DNA from: an uncultured Flavonifractor sp.
GTDB lineage: Bacteria; Bacillota; Clostridia; Oscillospirales; Oscillospiraceae
Direction of reading: 5' to 3'
DNA: 64,000 bases
Assembly (NCBI GenBank): GCA_947346365.1
Contig: CANAAV010000003.1
Span: 62,001 to 126,000 of the forward strand
The translations under genes were made by a program, and so were the position numbers. Shown in pieces: positions 51,586 to 60,368 of the stretch. Numbering within the stretch: the stretch's first letter is position 1; every line of letters begins with the position of its first letter. A model generated the notes under the pieces. It was not told the DNA's origin. It worked only from the letters and a program-made list of their open reading frames with translations, and made no database searches.

Positions 51586-54500
51586 ATGAAGCAGAATGTG
51601 TTGCGCGGGATCAGCGCGCTGATGATTTCCCTTGGGCTGGTGGCGTCCCTGGCCCTGGCGGCAGGGGTGGACGGCGGGGGAGGCGGGGACGACCCGTATA
51701 CCCAAAATCCGGACGCCTCTCCCAGCACGAGCATCTCCCCCAGTCAGAGCGTTTCTCCTAGTCCGAGCCCCTCGCCCAGTGCGAGCCCCTCTCCCAGCCC
51801 GAAGCCCACCCTCAAGGGGCTGACGGTGGTGGCCGCCGGCGGCAGCGGCCCCCTGGCGGAGAATGGGAAGCGGCAGCTGACCGTGGTCACCGACCCGGCA
51901 AATATGGACCTGTCTGGCTCCACTATCACCTGGGAGGTGACCTCCGGTACGGGCATTGTGGAGGTCAGCGGCAGCGGCCTGGTGGTAGGCAGGCGGCCCG
52001 GCACAGCGGAGATCACCGCCAGCGTGGGAAATATAAAGAGCCCCTCCTATACGGTGGAGGTCTCCGGCGTGGTGCTGCGGGCCAGCCCCGCCGACGGCAA
52101 GATTTTGGTGAATAAGACCCTGACCCTGACGCCCACCCTCTACGGCTCCGCCATTGGGTTGAGCAGTCCCGAATGGGTGAGCAGCGACCCGGCGGTGGCC
52201 CATGTGGTCACCGGGGGAAAGGTGACCGGCCGCGCTCCCGGCACCGCCATCATTACTGTGACCTTTTATGACGGCAAGATCCGCTATACCAGCAATTTTC
52301 AGGTGACGGTGGGCGAAAATACCGAGGGACAGCTGAACGGCGGCAGCGTCACGGCGGGGGGAACGCTCCCCTTCTCCGGGGGCATCGCCGAGGATATCAG
52401 CGCTGCCTGCCGGAAAGCCACCGGCAGCGGATTGCGGTATGTGTCAAATTTGAGCGTGTCCACCAAGCAGGGGATTCTCTATTACGGCTATAACTCCCCC
52501 GGCGATACGGGTTTTGGCGTGGGAGGCACGGAGCAGTATTACTACACCCCCGCCACCGGCCAGCGGGAGCTGTCCCGGGTGACCTTTGTTCCGAGGCCGG
52601 AGTTCAGCGGCACGGCGGAGATTACTTATGTGGCCACAGGCGCCAACGGCGGCAGCTTGACCGGGACCATCCAGGTGAAGGTTTCCGCCATTGAGGACGT
52701 GAACTACACCACCACGGTGGACGCCCCTGTGATTCTCCAGTCGGGGGATTTTAACACCATCAGCCGGGTACGCACCGGGCATGATTTGAGCTATGTGGTC
52801 TTGGAGCTGCCCCCGGCCAATCAGGGCGTGCTCTACTATAATTACAACGGCAACCCAGCCTATGCGGAAAAGCTGGTGGACGGCACCCAGTATTTCCGCA
52901 GCCGCAGCCCCTACATTGATTCCATCACTTTCGTCCCCGCCCAGGGCTATACCGGCACGGTGCGCATCGGTTACCGGGGCATGGACACCGCCGGGGCGGC
53001 CTTTACGGGCCGGGCCAGCATTGTGGTCAGCACCGGCACCACGGCGGGCCGGGGGGACGTGAACTATTCCGCCCAGCCGGGAGAGCGGGTGGACTTCACC
53101 ACCGCCGGCTTCAACAACGCCTGTCAGGCGGCGCTGGGGGAGCGGCTGGACTATGTGTATTTTCCAGAGCCCTCCAGCAGCCAGGGGAGGCTGTACTACA
53201 ATTACCGCAACGGCTCCGGCAGTGAGGTGGACAGCGCCACCCGCTATTACCGCAGCGGGGGCAGGACCATTGCCAATGTATCCTTCGTGCCCGCAGGCAG
53301 CGAGGTTCAGAGCGTGAGCATTCCGTTCACCGGCTACGGGACCTCCAGCGGGGAGCGCTTCGAGGGTACGGTAGTCATCGACTACACCGGGAAGGGCGGC
53401 GGCGATATCAGCTACAGCACCGGCGGCGGCCGGGCCGCGGAGTTCAACGCGGCGGACTTTAACGAGCTGTGCCAGAGCAAGCTGGGGTCAGGCTTGGATT
53501 ATGTGTGCTTTGACGATCTGCCCACCTCCAGCCGGGGACGGCTGTACTACAATCATACCTCCAGCCAGACGGGCAGCCGGGTCTATGAGGACACCCGCCT
53601 GTACCGGGTGGGAAGCCCCTCCCTGTCCCGGACGGCCTTTGTGCCCAACAGCAGCTACTCCGGCACGGTGAGCATCGGCTTTACCGGGTACGGCACGAAT
53701 GGCGGCAGCTTTACCGGCACGGTGGAGATTCAGGTGGACGGGGACTCCGGCGGCCGGGTGTTGCGCTACTCGGTGCGGCCTGGGGACGCGGTGGACTTTG
53801 ACAGCCGGGATTTTGACAGCGTGTGTCAGGACGCCACCGGCGGCCGGCTGAACTATGTCCGTTTTGAGCTGCCCCCTTCCAGCCGGGGCGCGCTCTATTA
53901 CCGCTATGGCACGTCCGGCTCCGCGGAGGTGTCTGAGAGTGTCAGCTACTACCGCACCGGGAGCAGCCGGCTGCTGGAGGATGTGAGCTTTGTGCCTCGC
54001 AGCGGCTATGAGGGCACGGTGGAGCTGTCCTACACCGGCTACAGCAGCGGCAGCGGCCAGTACAGCGGAACGGTGGAGATTACCGTGGCCAGCCCCAGGG
54101 CGGACACGATCCACTACAGCGGCAGCACTGCGCCGGTCTATTTGAACGCCGACAGCTTCCGTCAGGCGTGCAGCGGGGTCCTCAGCGGCAGCTTGTCCCA
54201 CATCCGTTTTGCCGGTGTGCCCGATGGCAGCGCCGGACGGCTGTATACCGGCTACAGCGGCGTGGGCACCGGAAGCCAGGTGATCCCTGGAAGCAACTAT
54301 TATGTCAACGGCTCTCCCAGCTTGGACGAAATCTGTTTTGTGCCGCGGGCGGGATACCAGGGGACGGAATCCATCTCTTATACTGGCTTTAACGGTTCCG
54401 GAGAGCAGGTGTCCGGCACGATTGAGATTACCATTTCCAGCGGCAGCGGCACGGCGGCAGCGGCGGGCCGTTTCAGCGACATGGGCAGTTACAGCTGGGC

Positions 54501-55008
54501 GGCGGCGGCGGTGGACTATCTGTGCGAAAGCGGCGTAGTCAACGGAATCGGAAACGGCCAATTTGGGCCGGGGCAAACCATACAGCGGTGTGATTTTACC
54601 CTGATGCTGTGCCGGGCCTTCGGTTTGCGTACAGACGGCTCGGAGAGCTTCCCGGATGTGCAGCAGGACAGCTACTACGCCTGGGCGGTAGCGACTGCCA
54701 AGGACCTGGGGGTAGTCACCGGGAACGACGGGCTGTTTATGCCCACCAACGCCCTCTCCCGGCAGGACGCTATGCTGATGCTTAAGCGGGCGATGCAAGT
54801 TTCCGGCTGGAGCGTGCCCGACGGCAGTGCGGACAGCTTATCCTCCTATGCGGACGGCGTTCAGGTTTCCGGCTATGCCCGTGGCGCGGTGGCGGCCATG
54901 GTGGAGATGGGCATTGTGAACGGGAACAGCGCCAATCAGCTCAAGCCCTGGGAACCGATTACCCGTGCAGAGATGGCGGTGATTCTGTACCGGGCGCTGA
55001 CGCGGTAA
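51586..55008 (+). CDS. SLH surface protein with Big2-like domains and six novel ~115-residue repeats
   Basis: 1140 residues. Signal peptide about 1-27, Gly/Asp and Ser-Pro-rich linker to 75, two Ig-like Big2 domains to about 245, then six tandem repeats of about 110-120 residues (to about 960), each with a helix-like F-x-x-x-C-x-x-x-x-G start, L-x-Y-V-x-F, G-x-L-Y-Y-x-Y, Y-Y-x-x-x-S-P, x-F-V-P-x-x-x-Y-x-G-T and F-x-G-T-V-x-I-x-V. Three SLH modules end the protein (FSDMGSYSWAAAAVDYL; FPDVQQDSYYAWAVATAK; SYADGVQVSGYARGAVAAM). Strong AAAGGAG before ATG 51586. Probably anchored to the wall. Confidence 0.88.
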   Translation: MKQNVLRGISALMISLGLVASLALAAGVDGGGGGDDPYTQNPDASPSTSISPSQSVSPSPSPSPSASPSPSPKPTLKGLTVVAAGGSGPLAENGKRQLTVVTDPANMDLSGSTITWEVTSGTGIVEVSGSGLVVGRRPGTAEITASVGNIKSPSYTVEVSGVVLRASPADGKILVNKTLTLTPTLYGSAIGLSSPEWVSSDPAVAHVVTGGKVTGRAPGTAIITVTFYDGKIRYTSNFQVTVGENTEGQLNGGSVTAGGTLPFSGGIAEDISAACRKATGSGLRYVSNLSVSTKQGILYYGYNSPGDTGFGVGGTEQYYYTPATGQRELSRVTFVPRPEFSGTAEITYVATGANGGSLTGTIQVKVSAIEDVNYTTTVDAPVILQSGDFNTISRVRTGHDLSYVVLELPPANQGVLYYNYNGNPAYAEKLVDGTQYFRSRSPYIDSITFVPAQGYTGTVRIGYRGMDTAGAAFTGRASIVVSTGTTAGRGDVNYSAQPGERVDFTTAGFNNACQAALGERLDYVYFPEPSSSQGRLYYNYRNGSGSEVDSATRYYRSGGRTIANVSFVPAGSEVQSVSIPFTGYGTSSGERFEGTVVIDYTGKGGGDISYSTGGGRAAEFNAADFNELCQSKLGSGLDYVCFDDLPTSSRGRLYYNHTSSQTGSRVYEDTRLYRVGSPSLSRTAFVPNSSYSGTVSIGFTGYGTNGGSFTGTVEIQVDGDSGGRVLRYSVRPGDAVDFDSRDFDSVCQDATGGRLNYVRFELPPSSRGALYYRYGTSGSAEVSESVSYYRTGSSRLLEDVSFVPRSGYEGTVELSYTGYSSGSGQYSGTVEITVASPRADTIHYSGSTAPVYLNADSFRQACSGVLSGSLSHIRFAGVPDGSAGRLYTGYSGVGTGSQVIPGSNYYVNGSPSLDEICFVPRAGYQGTESISYTGFNGSGEQVSGTIEITISSGSGTAAAAGRFSDMGSYSWAAAAVDYLCESGVVNGIGNGQFGPGQTIQRCDFTLMLCRAFGLRTDGSESFPDVQQDSYYAWAVATAKDLGVVTGNDGLFMPTNALSRQDAMLMLKRAMQVSGWSVPDGSADSLSSYADGVQVSGYARGAVAAMVEMGIVNGNSANQLKPWEPITRAEMAVILYRALTR

Positions 55009-55058
55009 AGGTTCGGCGTACCTGTTCCCTAGCGGCCATCACGATAGGAGGAGAGGAA

Positions 55059-55748
55059 ATGGAAGAGACCCCGATGGAAATGACGACACAGGTTCAGGAA
55101 ACGGGGGACGACCTGGATATTTATGAAGGTATGACGGTGGAAGCCCTGACCCTGGGCAATCAGCTGACCTTTGTAGGGAAGGTAGCCCGTTTTTCCAACG
55201 GGACCGTCACCATCCGGGAGTCCGCCGGCCAGGAGCTTCCCCCGGTTCTCTACAACAAAGAGATTAAGCTGCGCTTCTTCCAGGGCGAGCAGACGCAGGT
55301 GCTCCACGGCAAAATCTGCGGCAGTACCCAGCTGATTTGGAAGCTGGACCGGCTGGAGCGGAAGTTTGCGGCGGAAATGCGGGCCTTCTTCCGCCAGCAT
55401 GTGACCGCGCAGGCAGAGGCGCTCTGCACCCAGGAGGCAGGAGAAAACCGGGCGCCTGCACCGTGTAAAATCGTGGACATCAGCGCCGGCGGGCTGCTGA
55501 TGAAGTGCCGGGAGCTCTACCAGGTGGGGGATGTGCTGGAGATTACAGAGGCGCGCATCGTAGAGGAAATCGAGCCGTTTGACTTCCGCTGTACGATTAG
55601 GCGGATAGGTGAGCAGGAGGGGCGGGAATATCCCTACGGCTGCCAGTTTGAGTGCCTTTCCCCCAAAGAGGAGGACCGGCTGCTGCGGGCGATTTTTATC
55701 GCCCAGCGCAAGGAGATCCAAACGCAAAAGGAGCGCGGCGCACCGTAA
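55059..55748 (+). CDS. PilZ-domain flagellar brake-like protein (YcgR/YpfA type)
   Basis: 229 residues. The N-terminal YcgR-like sheet (YEGMTVEALTLGNQLTFVGKV) and C-terminal PilZ domain (RAFFR near residue 107, then DISAGGLLMKC near 146) carry the RxxxR and D-x-S-x-x-G motifs for c-di-GMP. Proteins of this type slow or bias the flagellar motor. AGGAGGAGAGGAA precedes ATG. It lies 560 bases upstream of the flagellar operon. Confidence 0.9.
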   Translation: MEETPMEMTTQVQETGDDLDIYEGMTVEALTLGNQLTFVGKVARFSNGTVTIRESAGQELPPVLYNKEIKLRFFQGEQTQVLHGKICGSTQLIWKLDRLERKFAAEMRAFFRQHVTAQAEALCTQEAGENRAPAPCKIVDISAGGLLMKCRELYQVGDVLEITEARIVEEIEPFDFRCTIRRIGEQEGREYPYGCQFECLSPKEEDRLLRAIFIAQRKEIQTQKERGAP

Positions 55749-55766
55749 CAAAGGAAAATTGGGCAG

Positions 55767-55805
55767 GGCGGCTTGAGTTCAAATCAGGCCGTCCTGATTT
55801 TCTTT
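55767..55805 (+). terminator. Probable terminator after the PilZ gene
   Basis: GGGCGGCTTGA (55767 on) pairs imperfectly with TCAGGCCGTCC, followed by TGATTTTCTTTT. Confidence 0.65.
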
Positions 55806-55814
55806 TAAAATAGG

Positions 55815-55912
55815 AAAGGGAGCTTTTGACAAAACAGTAAAATAGAAAGGGGAATCAAGACAAAAATCTGTCAAAATACAAAAGGGAGACTCTTGACAAA
55901 AAGAGCAGTTTG
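55815..55912 (+). repeat. Three imperfect ~31-35-bp direct repeats (iteron-like)
   Basis: AAAGGG begins at 55815, 55846 and 55881 and is each time followed by a few bases and then a T/A-TTGACAAA or AAGACAAA element (GGGAGCTTTTGACAAAAC; GGGGAATCAAGACAAAAA; GGGAGACTCTTGACAAAA). The third one holds the -35 box of the first promoter. They may be binding sites for a regulator of the flagellar operon. Confidence 0.6.
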
Positions 55913-55921
55913 AACCATAAT
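55893..55921 (+). promoter_or_regulatory. Upstream sigma-A promoter (P1) of the flagellar region
   Basis: TTGACA (55893-55898), 17-base spacer, CATAAT (55916-55921). It lies about 390 bases before flgB; a transcript from here would run into the hairpin at 55949-56004. Confidence 0.8.
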
Positions 55922-55948
55922 AAATAAGATCAAGAATATAGAAATAGC

Positions 55949-56014
55949 ATCCAGGTACAGTGAATTTTAGCGTTGCGGCGATTGGAAGAACTGACACCTG
56001 GATGGTTGTTTTTA
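55949..56014 (+). promoter_or_regulatory. Long-range hairpin followed by a T-rich run (possible attenuator)
   Basis: CATCCAGGT (55950-55958) is exactly complementary to ACCTGGATG (55995-56003), with GTACAGT/ACTGACA partly extending the stem inward. GTTGTTTTTA follows at once. This could stop transcripts from P1 before they reach flgB, or be a small RNA. It does not match the c-di-GMP riboswitch patterns that I know. Confidence 0.5.
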
Positions 56015-56015
56015 C

Positions 56016-56044
56016 TTGAAATTTTGGAAGAGCTGTGCTATAAT
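56016..56044 (+). promoter_or_regulatory. Downstream sigma-A promoter (P2) of the flgB operon
   Basis: TTGAAA (56016-56021), 17-base spacer, TATAAT (56039-56044), the best promoter match near flgB. The leader to ATG 56310 would be about 260 bases. Confidence 0.85.
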
Positions 56045-56309
56045 GGGAATGTATCTTGTCGGCTACTATATGTAGTGTTTAGATGGCAATAATAGCACAA
56101 TTAGAAAGAAATTCATTTCAAGGAAAACATTTGAAGTTGCATTTTTACCCAGGATGCTGCATAATAAATAAGAAAATGGTTTTGCTCTGCCGCGGCGGCC
56201 AGATCAGGGCAGGGCGCATGGACGCGGGACGGCGCAGTTTAAGCGCACGCTCAACCGGCGAAAGGCGAGAGGAAATACATCTGGCAAGCGGTTGCAAAGG
56301 AGAGGGAAA

Positions 56310-56696
56310 ATGGATTTTTTGTCAAGTAATTCCCAATTACTGCTGGAGAAATCAATGGGCTTCCTCTGGACAAAACAAGCGGCTCTGCTGGACAACGTGG
56401 CAAACGCGGAGACGCCCAACTATAAAACTAAAGTGGTGACCTTCGAGGAGAGCCTGCGTACCCGTCTGGAACAGGCCGGGCGGGGGCCCGCCCCGCGCAG
56501 CAGGGTGCGGGAAGCGCTGGAGGACAGCGAGGTTACGGTGTTTGAGGCTCAGGACGTCACCCGTATGGACGACAACGGCGTCAACGTAAACGAGCAGCTG
56601 GTGGAGGCGGTGCGCAACGCCTACCAGATTCAGTATGTTATGCAGTCCATTTCTAGTAATTTGTCTGTGCTGCGCAGCGCGATACGCGGGCAGTAA
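56310..56696 (+). CDS. flgB: Flagellar basal-body rod protein FlgB
   Basis: 128 residues. Proximal rod subunit exported by the flagellar system. Rod/hook family N-terminus with SMGFLWTKQAALLDNVANAETPNYK and C-terminal NVNEQLVEAVRNAYQIQYVMQ. ATG 56310 follows AAAGGAGAGGG. First gene of the operon. Confidence 0.96.
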   Translation: MDFLSSNSQLLLEKSMGFLWTKQAALLDNVANAETPNYKTKVVTFEESLRTRLEQAGRGPAPRSRVREALEDSEVTVFEAQDVTRMDDNGVNVNEQLVEAVRNAYQIQYVMQSISSNLSVLRSAIRGQ

Positions 56697-56714
56697 GCGG
56701 GGAGGAAACGCACA

Positions 56715-57179
56715 ATGGCATTTTTAAGCTCTATGAATATCGTCGGCTCGGGACTAAGCGCCCAGATGCTGCGGCTAGACGTTATTTCCGAAAACGTGAC
56801 CAATTCCAACACCACTCGCACGGAAAACGGCGAAGGGCCCTACCGCAGGAAAGTGGTGGTATTCCAGGCGGAAACCGGCCGGGACGATTTCCGGGCCGCC
56901 ATGGCACGGGCTGCCGACGGGCTGGCCCCCAACAAGGGGTATACCACCGCGGGAGGGGTCCGGGTAGTGCGGATAGCGGAAGACCCCTCCGATTTAAAGC
57001 TTACTTATGACCCTACTCATCCGGATGCGAATGAGGAAGGATATGTGGAGCTGCCCAATGTGGACATGGTAAAGGAAATTACCGACGCGATGGCGGCGAC
57101 CCAGGCGTACTCCGCTAACGTTACCATGATGAATACCCTCAAGGCGGTAGTTTCTAAGGGCCTTGAGATTGGCAGATAA
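56715..57179 (+). CDS. flgC: Flagellar basal-body rod protein FlgC
   Basis: 154 residues. Rod protein with the N-terminal SGLSAQMLRLDVISENVTNSNT motif of the family, the DPTHPDANEEGYVELPNVDMVKE block near the end and a C-terminal helical ANVTMMNTLKAVVSKGLEI. GGGGAGGAAACGC precedes the ATG. 18 bases after flgB. Confidence 0.97.
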   Translation: MAFLSSMNIVGSGLSAQMLRLDVISENVTNSNTTRTENGEGPYRRKVVVFQAETGRDDFRAAMARAADGLAPNKGYTTAGGVRVVRIAEDPSDLKLTYDPTHPDANEEGYVELPNVDMVKEITDAMAATQAYSANVTMMNTLKAVVSKGLEIGR

Positions 57180-57209
57180 CCGCATATTAGCCGAAAGGGG
57201 AGGTTTGAA

Positions 57210-57515
57210 GTGATTTCACCCATTGAATTGTTAGGCCCTATTTCACACATTCAACAGTCTGAGACCGCGCCGCCGGTACAGCAGCCGGGCGGCGGCGGTC
57301 TGTTTGCGTCTGTTTTTCAGTCTGCGATTCAGAATGTAAAGGATACCGACGCGGAAAATGTACAGGCCCAATACCTGCTGGCTACCGGGCAGCTGGATAA
57401 TCCCGCTTCCGCTATGATCGCGGCCACGAAGTATGGGATGTCGGTGGATATGCTGATTCAATTTCGGAATAAGGCGTTAGACGCCTACTCTGAGCTGACG
57501 CGCATGGGCATGTAG
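57210..57515 (+). CDS. fliE: Flagellar hook-basal body protein FliE
   Basis: 101 residues, GTG start behind AAAGGGGAGG. FliE joins the MS ring to the rod. Family marks: FASVFQSAIQNVKDTDAENVQAQYLLATG and AMIAATKYGMSVDMLIQFRNKALDAYSELTRM, the latter the conserved C-terminus. Confidence 0.95.
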   Translation: MISPIELLGPISHIQQSETAPPVQQPGGGGLFASVFQSAIQNVKDTDAENVQAQYLLATGQLDNPASAMIAATKYGMSVDMLIQFRNKALDAYSELTRMGM

Positions 57516-57568
57516 AAAGGCGTTTCAGAAAGGATCAGAAGGGATTGGAAACCAGGGGATGATAGCGG

Positions 57569-59230
57569 TTGAATGAGAAAATAAAAGAATACCTGGGAAA
57601 AGCCAAGGCTGCGCTGGGAAAGGTCTCAAAAAAAATATGGATCATTGCCGCCGTGGTGTTGGTGCTTTTAGCCGCGGGCATCACCGTATTTCTGAATACC
57701 CGGCCCTATACGGTGCTGATTACGTCGAGCAACTCCGATGAGATTTCAACAGTTTTGTCTTGGCTGGATACCCAGGGAGTGAGAAACTACCGCCTGGAAG
57801 GAAGCGACACGATTTTAGTGCCCTCCGATCAGGAGGTTGTGTTAAAGGCCCGGCTGATGATGGAGGGCTACCCCAAGCAGGGGTTCTCCTACTCGCCTTA
57901 CTATGACAATGTAAGCGCGCTTTCCACTGAGGCGGAACGGAACAGGGCCTATTTGATTCTGATTCAAGAGCGTTTGAGCGCGATTATCGAGTGCCTGGAC
58001 GGAGTGGGACAGGCAATCGTGCAGATTGACCAGAGCAGCGGACGAAATTCGGTTCTTTCCGGCGGGAATATGGTGCAGGCCACAGCCTCGGTGACAGTGA
58101 TCACCAACAACGGGGAGCGGCTGAGCAGCCAGATGGCGGAGGGAATCCGCAACTTGGTCAGCCATAGTGTTCAGGGGCTGGACGTCAATTCGGTGACCAT
58201 CCTGGACCAGTGGGGCAATACATATAATAAGACCGGCGGCAGCGAGGCCGCCGACGCCGACGCCTCCACTCTGAAAATCCAGTTGGAGGAGGAGTGGTCC
58301 AGCATCATCCTCACCCGCATCATGCAGCTAGTTACCCCTCTGTACGGGGAGGGAAATGTACGGGGCGCGGTGAGCGTGGTGGTGGAGCTCAACAACACCA
58401 CGATTGACGACCATGACGTCCGGCTGCCTGACTACGCGCAGGACGGGAGCACCGGAGGCCGGGGTATCATCGGTTCGCTGATTTATGACCACGAGTATGT
58501 TCCAACCCCCGGCACAGGCGCCGGGGGTGTGGTTGGAACCGAGAGCAATGCCGACTGGCCTCAGTACGTGGAAGATCCGGAAGCGCCGGAAGACGACCAG
58601 CAGCTGATTGGAACCAGCGGACAGATCGATATGAACAACTCCACAACGGATACTCACACAGTCCGCACGGCAGGGTATATTGCCGACTGTACTGTGGCGC
58701 TGGTCATCAATTCCACGACCGCGGGCGCGGTGGATACCGAGCGTATCCAATCCCTGGTGGCTGCCGCGGCAGGCATTACGGCCGTGGAAACCGAGACGCT
58801 TACAGCTGAGGAATACCTGGACAGCAAGGTTCAGGTCGTGACAGAATCCTTCTATGATCCCAATGCGAACCAGCCTGGAGACGGCGACGGCTCCGGCGGG
58901 CTGCCGGTACCCATGTGGGTCATCATTGCTGCGGCGATTGGCCTGCTGGTGTTTGTAGTGATTCTGGTGGTCGTCCTCCTGCTGAACAAGAAGCGCAAGA
59001 AGAAGCAGCAGGCCCTGGAGGAGCAGCAGACGGCCTCGGTAGAGGAGCTGCTGGCGGCTGCGGGAGTGGCTATGGAGGAGTCTGAGTCTGCCGGCGCCGA
59101 CGTAATGGATATACAGACCGAGCGCAGTATGGAGCTGCGCAAGGATATCCGCCAGTTTGTGGATGAGAATCCGGAGATCGCCGCTCAGATGATCAAGAAC
59201 TGGCTGAAGGGAGACGACGACAATGGCTGA
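57569..59230 (+). CDS. fliF: Flagellar MS-ring protein FliF
   Basis: 553 residues, TTG start (no ATG or GTG fits; AGGGGATGAT lies upstream). Two membrane segments (KIWIIAAVVLVLLAAGITVF at about 23-42; VIIAAAIGLLVFVVILVVVLL at about 451-471) flank the ring-building motifs, including TSSNSDEISTVLSWLDTQGV and VLKARLMMEGYPKQGF. The C-terminus carries the FliG-binding helix (MELRKDIRQFVDENPEIAAQMIKNWL). It overlaps fliG by 8 bases. Confidence 0.96.
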   Translation: MNEKIKEYLGKAKAALGKVSKKIWIIAAVVLVLLAAGITVFLNTRPYTVLITSSNSDEISTVLSWLDTQGVRNYRLEGSDTILVPSDQEVVLKARLMMEGYPKQGFSYSPYYDNVSALSTEAERNRAYLILIQERLSAIIECLDGVGQAIVQIDQSSGRNSVLSGGNMVQATASVTVITNNGERLSSQMAEGIRNLVSHSVQGLDVNSVTILDQWGNTYNKTGGSEAADADASTLKIQLEEEWSSIILTRIMQLVTPLYGEGNVRGAVSVVVELNNTTIDDHDVRLPDYAQDGSTGGRGIIGSLIYDHEYVPTPGTGAGGVVGTESNADWPQYVEDPEAPEDDQQLIGTSGQIDMNNSTTDTHTVRTAGYIADCTVALVINSTTAGAVDTERIQSLVAAAAGITAVETETLTAEEYLDSKVQVVTESFYDPNANQPGDGDGSGGLPVPMWVIIAAAIGLLVFVVILVVVLLLNKKRKKKQQALEEQQTASVEELLAAAGVAMEESESAGADVMDIQTERSMELRKDIRQFVDENPEIAAQMIKNWLKGDDDNG

Positions 59231-60368
59231 CACCGCGGCGGAGCCCCGCAAAAAGGGCTTTGGAAAGGGGAAAAAGGGCAAAAAGGGTGAGGAAGCCCAA
59301 GAGACTCCAGAAGTTCAGGAGCAGGCCCAGTCCTCAATGCCGGAGAAACCTAAGAATTCGGTGCCCAGGATTGAACTCAGCAGCCAGGAAAAAGCGGCGG
59401 CGGTAATTGTCTCCCTGGGAGCAGATAAGGCCTCCCAGTTATACAAATACATGGAGCCGGACGATGTGGAGCAGCTGACCATTGAGGTAGCGAAGCTGGG
59501 GTTTTTAGGATATGAACAGACGGAGGAGGTCCTCAACGAGTTCTATCAGATGTGCCTGAGCAACAAAGCGGTTACCGAGGGCGGCCTTGAGTACGCCAGA
59601 GCAGTTTTGGAAAAAGCCTATGGCCCCCAGACCGCCGAGGAGCTGCTGGGCAAGGTTACCAAGTCCCTTAAGAACCGGCAGTTCTCCTTCATGGATAAGG
59701 CGGATGAGCGCTCCTTGTTCTCCGCTCTCCAGAATGAGCGCGCCCAGACCATCGCGCTGGTGCTCTCCCATGTGGAGGCCAGCAAGGCGGCAGGCGTGAT
59801 TGCCCAGCTGGACGAGAAACGGCAGATTAAAGTGGTGGAGAACATGGCGAAGATCGAGAGCGTCTCTCCCATGGCATTGAAGATCGTGGAGGCTGATATG
59901 CGCAACAAGTTCTCCAATATCGTCACCAGCAGCAATGTCAAGGTGGGCGGCGTGGATTACGTGGCAGACGTGATGAACAATCTGGACCGCTCCAGCGAGA
60001 AGAATATTTTCGACGGACTGTCTGCTTACGATCAGGAGTTGGCGGACGAGATTCGCAAACGAATGTTCGTGTTTGAGGACATCATTACGATGGATGACCG
60101 CTCGGTCCAGCGTTTCGTCCGGGACTGCGACCCCAGAGATCTGGTGCTGGCGCTGAAAGCCTCCAACCAGGAGGTGGCCGCAAAGCTGTTTACCAATATG
60201 TCTACCCGCATGGCCCAGAGCATTCAGGACGATCTGGAGATTACCACCAATGTTCGCATGAAGGACGTGGAGGAAGCCCAGCAGCGCATTGTCGATATCA
60301 TCCGCGGCTTGGAGGAGAAGAACGAAATCATCATCCTGAAGGGCGGAAAGGACGATATCATTGCCTAA
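59223..60368 (+). CDS. fliG: Flagellar motor switch protein FliG with N-terminal extension
   Basis: 381 residues against about 335-340 in relatives. The extra 45-50 N-terminal residues begin with a Lys/Gly run (KKGFGKGKKGKKG) and continue acidic and Pro-rich. The three FliG domains follow: LSSQEKAAAVIVSLGADKAS, the middle QTIALVLSHVEASKAAGVI with the EHPQ-type position changed, and the C-terminal FVFEDIITMDDRSVQRFVRD charged ridge that contacts the stator. Confidence 0.95.
   Translation: MADTAAEPRKKGFGKGKKGKKGEEAQETPEVQEQAQSSMPEKPKNSVPRIELSSQEKAAAVIVSLGADKASQLYKYMEPDDVEQLTIEVAKLGFLGYEQTEEVLNEFYQMCLSNKAVTEGGLEYARAVLEKAYGPQTAEELLGKVTKSLKNRQFSFMDKADERSLFSALQNERAQTIALVLSHVEASKAAGVIAQLDEKRQIKVVENMAKIESVSPMALKIVEADMRNKFSNIVTSSNVKVGGVDYVADVMNNLDRSSEKNIFDGLSAYDQELADEIRKRMFVFEDIITMDDRSVQRFVRDCDPRDLVLALKASNQEVAAKLFTNMSTRMAQSIQDDLEITTNVRMKDVEEAQQRIVDIIRGLEEKNEIIILKGGKDDIIA

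Larger units (their letters stand above)
55806..56309. other. AT-rich regulatory region upstream of the flagellar operon
   Basis: About 500 bp without a supported gene, strikingly AT-rich compared with all neighbours up to about 56190. It contains three imperfect repeats, two good sigma-A promoters and a long hairpin, listed separately. Short ORFs in it (for example from 56083) lack a ribosome site and resemble nothing known. Confidence 0.8.

Noticed and set aside
55949..56014. Hairpin considered as a c-di-GMP riboswitch
   Set aside because: The conserved core sequences of c-di-GMP-I and -II aptamers that I know are not visible; kept only as a possible attenuator.
55779..56439. Small ORFs in the AT-rich region before flgB
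   Set aside because: No ribosome sites, no recognisable motifs, and they cross promoters and hairpins.
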